Shown here in pieces: positions 7,982 to 10,938 of a stretch of 10,938 nt of DNA (its first letter is position 1; the number at the start of each line of letters is the position of its first letter). The position numbers and the translations under genes were made by a program. Source of the stretch: an uncultured Prevotella sp. (GTDB lineage Bacteria > Bacteroidota > Bacteroidia > Bacteroidales > Bacteroidaceae); the NCBI GenBank assembly GCA_934229335.1, contig CAKQDQ010000082.1:1-10938 (forward strand). The letters are read 5' to 3'. The notes below the pieces were generated by a model. It did no database searches and was not told the origin of the DNA. It saw nothing but the letters and a program-made list of their open reading frames with translations.

Positions 7982-8139
7982 GATTGTCGATAAATATGGA
8001 GCCGAAGTTTCCAACTTCGCTATGCCTTGGCGAGGGAAAACGCTTGAAAGTGAGTACTTTTACTATGGCAATGCGTAGACATAATGATACGATTAGAGCC
8101 TTCTCACTTCAGTACCTGATAGAGATTACTCCAGTATAG
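7982..8139 (+). other. Gene-free stretch, probably decayed coding DNA
   Basis: No intact gene lies between the nagB terminator and the hydrolase remnant. Two overlapping frames give protein-like peptides. One frame, open from about 7983 to the TAG at 8076-8078, contains FAMPWRGKTLESEYFYYGNA. The other, from ATG at 7996 to the TAG at 8137-8139, ends RHNDTIRAFSLQYLIEITPV and is in the same frame as the hydrolase remnant that follows. A frame switch near 8076 would join them, which would suit a degraded gene, but I do not recognise either peptide. A 7-base-pair hairpin CGAAGTT/AACTTCG lies at 8003-8019. Confidence 0.35.
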
Positions 8140-8451
8140 TGTGGGAAGATTAAAATTTATGTGGAGAAGAACATCGGGCAATCGGACTTTAACTATATTG
8201 CTCCTTATTACCACCAGTTTACTTTTGATGCCTTGAGTCTTTCTATCGAACAGTCTGCACAGGAATACAGAAAGGTGGCAGCTGAGGTATGCGAGGCTTT
8301 CGACTATTATATGAAGCACAAAAACCAAGGGCGCAGGTTTGTACTGGTAGGATTCTCACAGGGTGGAATGCTTGTGCTTGACCAACTGAAACACATGTCT
8401 GACGAGTAATATAACAACATGGTGGTAGCCTATGCTTGCTATCTGCTCTGA
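8140..8451 (+). pseudogene. Remnant of a DUF3089-like alpha/beta-hydrolase
   Basis: The open stretch reads VEKNIGQSDFNYIAPYYHQF (from GTG at 8161), then AEVCEAFDYYMKHKNQGRRF and VLVGFSQGGMLVLDQLKHMS before TAA at 8407-8409. The APYYxQ..., AFxYYMxHxNxGRxF and GFSQGG sequences fit the middle of DUF3089-type serine hydrolases; GFSQG is the nucleophile elbow, with the Ser at 8356-8358. Whole family members are several times longer. Here the N-terminus is missing (in-frame TAG at 8137-8139) and the acid and His part after the elbow is absent. Past the TAA the same frame continues YNNMVVAYA, which resembles the next conserved segment, so the stop looks like a nonsense mutation (for example CAA to TAA) followed by a frame loss. 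The family call rests on remembered patterns. A short expressed protein is unlikely. Confidence 0.65.
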
Positions 8452-8487
8452 ACGCAGCATTTGTATAAGATGTTATTATGAAAAAGT

Positions 8488-9288
8488 TTACAGTCCTCTT
8501 TCCTTGAAAATTATTTCTTTCGCTTCGTTAATCTCCTGCATCTTTCTTTGAGCGGCAGCTTTAATGTCTTCACCAAGTGTAGCGACACGGTCAGGATGAT
8601 TCTGTTTTACCAAGTCGCGGTATGCCTTACGTACTTCCTCGTCTGTAGCATCAGGAGAAATTCCTAACACCTTGTAGGCATCGCTGGTGTTAGAACCGCC
8701 AAGTGAAAGAAGCTGGCTGACGATGTTAGCGTTAAAGCCTAACAATGAGGCAATATCGTGCATGGCAGAAATTTCATCGGGGTGTATGTTGCCGTCAGCT
8801 TTTACCACCTCAGCAAGGAAGGCAAGTAGTTGCAGACGGTGCTCATCAGGCATGATGCTGCGCATTTGCAGACAAGCCTCACGTATCTGTCTGTTCCATA
8901 ATGCTTCACCGTATTGCTTACGGTAGTCGAACAATCGAAGGAGAATGTCGTTGCCCTGTTGTTCCGCTGCAATGCCGAAACTGTTGCGAAGAAAACGTCG
9001 CACCGTCTCCATCTCAGAGTGCATAATCTTGCCGTCTGCCTGAATGATATGAGCGGACAGTACCATTAGTGAGAACAAGAAGCCGTTGCGTGCCTCCTCT
9101 TCTCTGCGCTGACGTTCATTTTCGCTGAAAGCGTGGGATGTGTTATTGGTGTTGTCAGCGTTAAAGTCTTGTTGTCCTGTTTCGATAGCCTTGTCGAACA
9201 GACTACCGATAGCATAGCCTGCCAATGCTCCGAGAACACCACCGCTAAAAGCGCCGATGGCTGCGCCAATCCATTTTCCGTATGCCAT
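8488..9288 (-). CDS. TerB plus DnaJ-domain protein (DjlA-like co-chaperone)
   Basis: 266 residues from ATG at 9288. A Met codon at 9348 would add 20 residues read from a low-complexity repeat and from the end of the upstream gene, so it is rejected. Residues 5-31 form a glycine-rich hydrophobic segment (WIGAAIGAFSGGVLGALAGY) that probably inserts in or associates with the membrane. A polar linker (about 36-68) follows. A TerB-like helical domain spans about 70-195, with two ADGK/ADGN acidic sites (84-87, 164-167). A C-terminal J domain (203-266) has HPD at 231-233 in LVKQNHPDRV, the motif that stimulates DnaK ATPase. The order resembles E. coli DjlA, but the membrane segment differs. It should recruit DnaK to the membrane; clients are unknown. 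It is the last gene of the minus-strand trio, starting 37 bases after the AlaX-like gene. Confidence 0.86.
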   Translation of the reverse strand: MAYGKWIGAAIGAFSGGVLGALAGYAIGSLFDKAIETGQQDFNADNTNNTSHAFSENERQRREEEARNGFLFSLMVLSAHIIQADGKIMHSEMETVRRFLRNSFGIAAEQQGNDILLRLFDYRKQYGEALWNRQIREACLQMRSIMPDEHRLQLLAFLAEVVKADGNIHPDEISAMHDIASLLGFNANIVSQLLSLGGSNTSDAYKVLGISPDATDEEVRKAYRDLVKQNHPDRVATLGEDIKAAAQRKMQEINEAKEIIFKERGL

Positions 9289-9300
9289 TGTTGTTGTTTT

Positions 9301-9325
9301 GTCGTTTAGTTGTTTAGTCGTTTGG
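9301..9325 (-). repeat. GTTTAGT-type intergenic repeat between alaX-like gene and terB-dnaJ
   Basis: On the + strand this reads GTCGTTTAGT TGTTTAGTCG TTTGG, a tandem of 8-10-base words. It shares AGTTGTTTAGT (9308-9318) exactly with the serC-serA gap. Relative to the flanking genes the orientation is reversed: here the transcribed strand is A/C-rich (CGACTAAACAACTAAACG), leading into the A/C-rich leader of the terB-dnaJ gene. Confidence 0.5.
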
Positions 9326-9802
9326 TTATACTTTGACTTTGAAAACAATTCTGAACGAACCGTTATTGTAACTTGTAGATGTTATATGAAAGAAACCAAT
9401 TTCGCCTGTAGAATTGACGTGTTGTCCAATGCAGGGACAGATGTCATACTCGCCGATGCGAACAATGCGCAGAGTGTCTGATGCGTCTTCAGGCAGTTTG
9501 TCCAGTTTTACGCCTTCAGGTATATTTTCACGGGTTACGAACTCGTAGGTGACGGGCAGGTCTTGCGCAATGAGGTCGTTCATTCTCTCTTCAATCTCCT
9601 GTATCTGTTTAGGAGTAGGGCATTGGGCAAGATTATAGTTAATCTTTGATTTCTTACGTTCTATGTGCGCGTTCTTTGAGCGTTCACATCCGAATTTCCT
9701 TACCATAACCTGGTTGAGTAAATGTTCGGCAGTGTGAGCAGGACGATATTCCTCCTTGTTGTGGTCGTTAAGGATTGGAGTGTTGGGTACTTCGTTATTC
9801 AT
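9326..9802 (-). CDS. AlaX-like trans-editing protein (alanyl-tRNA synthetase second additional domain)
   Basis: 158 residues, a stand-alone version of the editing domain of AlaRS/ThrRS (tRNA-SAD fold). The zinc site is visible: H23xxxH27 in HTAEHLLNQVM and C124xxxH128 in CPCIGQHV. The C-terminus HITSTSYNNGSFRIVFKVKV is the final strand region. Known AlaX proteins hydrolyse misacylated Ser- or Gly-tRNA(Ala) in the cytoplasm; the exact tRNA substrate here is inferred, and some relatives of this compact type are uncharacterised. Two ATGs lie close together at the start (9802 and 9809) within a 7-base repeat; only the one at 9802 opens this frame. The gene begins 20 bases after the Nudix gene stop, so translation is probably coupled in an operon. 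Confidence 0.82.
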   Translation of the reverse strand: MNNEVPNTPILNDHNKEEYRPAHTAEHLLNQVMVRKFGCERSKNAHIERKKSKINYNLAQCPTPKQIQEIEERMNDLIAQDLPVTYEFVTRENIPEGVKLDKLPEDASDTLRIVRIGEYDICPCIGQHVNSTGEIGFFHITSTSYNNGSFRIVFKVKV

Positions 9803-9813
9803 TATTCATTATT
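9793..9813 (-). repeat. Three 7-base tandem repeats spanning the alaX-like start codon
   Basis: On the + strand CGTTATT CATTATT CATTATT; on the coding strand AATAATG AATAATG AATAACG. The repeat itself creates the start ATG (9800-9802) and a second upstream ATG (9807-9809) that opens a four-codon ORF ending in TAA across the true start. Loss or gain of one unit would shift which ATG leads into the gene. Confidence 0.6.
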
Positions 9814-9822
9814 CTTATGTTT

Positions 9823-10383
9823 CTATTTATCTGTGTTGGCAAAATACTTCCATAGCGGTGCAGCGTGGAGTGCCTGTATAATCTCGCCAGACTCAAGAAT
9901 TTGTTTAACATCATCACGTGAAAAAATATCAACGTGAATATCCTCAGTCTTTTCTTGGTGCTGTTCGCTAAGCTTCTCAACCCCAGTGGCAAGGAAAGTG
10001 TAACTGCGGTTAGTGTGATTCGTCGGGTTAGGCGAGAGCGTCATGAATAGTTCCCATTTGCCTCCGCCATATCCCGTCTCTTCGCTAAGTTCCCTTTGGG
10101 CAGCTTCAAGAGGCGTCTCGCCAGCATCTATCACGCCAGCAACGAGTTCGTAGTGCGTTTCTCCAATGCCGTGGCGGTATTGGTCTTCCATAACAAAATC
10201 GCCATTCTTCGTAATGGCAATGACATTTACCCAATCAGGAAATTCAAGAATAAACCATTCGGGTACAATGGCACCAGATGGAAGTTGTACCTTCTCCTCT
10301 CTTAAATTCATCCATGTGCCTTTGTTAAGGAGTTTCTTACTCTCAAGCACTTTCCATTTTCTGTTTTCAGGTTTGCTTATCAT
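9823..10383 (-). CDS. Nudix hydrolase, ADP-ribose pyrophosphatase-like
   Basis: 186 residues. The Nudix box GX5EX7REUXEEXGU is complete from Gly83 to Tyr105, with the metal-binding core REUXEE as RELSEE (97-102). QYRHGIGETHYELVAGVIDAG is typical of the ADP-ribose pyrophosphatase branch (NudF type), which splits ADP-ribose to AMP and ribose-5-phosphate. The residues before it (about 8-60) form the N-terminal strands that in that branch help make the dimer. The exact nucleotide substrate is inferred. ATG at 10383 is the first in-frame Met of the open frame. It is the first gene of the minus-strand trio, with a -7 element about 70 bases upstream. Confidence 0.88.
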   Translation of the reverse strand: MISKPENRKWKVLESKKLLNKGTWMNLREEKVQLPSGAIVPEWFILEFPDWVNVIAITKNGDFVMEDQYRHGIGETHYELVAGVIDAGETPLEAAQRELSEETGYGGGKWELFMTLSPNPTNHTNRSYTFLATGVEKLSEQHQEKTEDIHVDIFSRDDVKQILESGEIIQALHAAPLWKYFANTDK

Positions 10384-10451
10384 ATTCAGGTGTTACTTCA
10401 ATAATAATTTTTATGATATATTCTTTCAAAGAAGAAAAAGTATCAGTTCTG

Positions 10452-10459
10452 CAAAGTTA
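10452..10459 (-). promoter_or_regulatory. -7 element of the Nudix operon promoter
   Basis: On the minus strand TAACTTTG matches TAnnTTTG exactly and is about 70 bases upstream of the Nudix start. No good TTTG is found about 20 bases further upstream, so the promoter may be weaker or need help. Confidence 0.55.
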
Positions 10460-10479
10460 CAAAGTTTTTTTGAGTATTG

Positions 10480-10511
10480 TTTGCATTATAAAGGAAAAAG
10501 TCGTAACTTTG
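10480..10511 (+). promoter_or_regulatory. Bacteroidetes-type promoter for the pectate lyase gene
   Basis: TTTG at 10480-10483 and TAACTTTG at 10504-10511 are separated by 20 bases, a full match to the -33/-7 consensus. Transcription should start near 10517, leaving a leader of about 55 bases before ATG at 10571. Confidence 0.75.
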
Positions 10512-10570
10512 CAGAAATTACTTTATTAAAGTAAACCAACCGAATATACTAACTATCAAAAAGAACCGAG

Positions 10571-10938
10571 ATGGATAAGAAGATACTAACCCTGCTGCTT
10601 GGCGCAGCGACAGCCTCTACGGTAACGATGGCGCAGACACCAGCTTTCCCAGGTGCTGAGGGACATGGACGTTACGTAACAGGCGGACGTGGCGGAGAGA
10701 TACGTCACGTGACGAACTTGAACGATAAAGGCACAGGCTCATTACGAGAGGCTGTTAAAGGCAATACTAAGAAAATCGTAGTGTTTGATGTCGGTGGCGT
10801 AGTGGCGTTAGCATCTAATTTGACAATAGGCGACAATACAACAATACTTGGACAAACAGCACCAGGAAACGGTATTACGGTGCGATACTATACCGTTAAC
10901 CCTGGTAGTAATCATATAATACGTTTCTTGCGAATACG
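10571..10938 (+). CDS. Secreted pectate lyase (PL1-like parallel beta-helix), 5' part
   Basis: The first 122 codons; the gene runs off the window end. MDKKILTLLLGAATASTVTMA is a signal peptide with probable cleavage before Gln22. The mature start FPGAEGHGRYVTGGRGG (26-42), then HVTNLNDKGTGSLREAV (46-62), VVFDVGG (70-76) and LTIGDNTTILGQTAPG (84-99), is the conserved N-terminal part of bacterial pectate lyases of family PL1 and related beta-helix proteins. These cleave polygalacturonate by beta-elimination outside the cell or in the periplasm. The catalytic residues lie later in the protein and are not visible, so activity and exact subfamily are not proven. In this phylum such genes often sit in pectin utilisation loci, which might continue beyond the window. 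Confidence 0.85.
   Translation, partial: MDKKILTLLLGAATASTVTMAQTPAFPGAEGHGRYVTGGRGGEIRHVTNLNDKGTGSLREAVKGNTKKIVVFDVGGVVALASNLTIGDNTTILGQTAPGNGITVRYYTVNPGSNHIIRFLRI

Noticed and set aside
9289..9348. N-terminal extension of the TerB-DnaJ protein from an ATG at 9348
   Set aside because: The extra residues are read from a low-complexity repeat and overlap the end of the AlaX-like gene; the glycine-rich segment begins right after ATG at 9288.
9722..9937. Plus-strand frame opposite the Nudix and AlaX-like genes
   Set aside because: It is antisense to two genes with intact family motifs and has no recognisable domain or start signal.

Overview
The window looks like chromosomal DNA from a Bacteroidales bacterium, most likely Prevotella or a close relative. 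Three things point there: sigma-70 promoters of the Bacteroidetes type (TAnnTTTG at -7 with TTTG about 20 bases upstream), no strong Shine-Dalgarno sequences before most starts, and protein types typical of that group (a short SerA with Lys at the usual His position, a heparinase II/III-fold exported protein, a PL1-type pectate lyase, and a DUF3089-like hydrolase remnant). No RNA genes, CRISPR arrays, insertion sequences or phage genes were recognised. This is mostly ordinary chromosome.

Layout: (1) positions 3-338 are the 3' end of a menA-like prenyltransferase (menaquinone synthesis), closed by a clean terminator. (2) 518-2634 holds serC and serA, the first two steps of serine synthesis in reverse order, behind a good promoter and followed by a long hairpin. 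(3) 2846-6860 carries three + strand genes: a nitrilase/omega-amidase, an exported heparinase II/III-like protein, and an AraJ-type MFS exporter. A 22-base tandem repeat cluster lies between the first two. (4) 7041-7832 is nagB (glucosamine-6-phosphate deaminase) with a strong terminator. (5) 7982-8451 is decayed sequence containing a broken DUF3089-like alpha/beta-hydrolase. (6) 8488-10383, on the minus strand, is a likely three-gene operon in the order Nudix hydrolase, AlaX-like tRNA-editing domain protein, and TerB plus DnaJ protein. (7) From 10571 to the end runs the 5' part of a secreted pectate lyase, transcribed divergently from the Nudix operon. The two -7 elements there lie inside a perfect 14-base inverted repeat.

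Functionally the window mixes core metabolism (menaquinone, serine, amino-sugar entry into glycolysis, amide hydrolysis) with polysaccharide breakdown (heparinase-like protein, pectate lyase). I see no convincing undescribed multi-gene system. The points most worth a second look are the repeat cluster at 3671-3751, the mirrored promoters at 10447-10516, the decayed hydrolase, the Lys-type SerA, and the start codon of the AlaX-like gene, which lies inside a 7-base tandem repeat.
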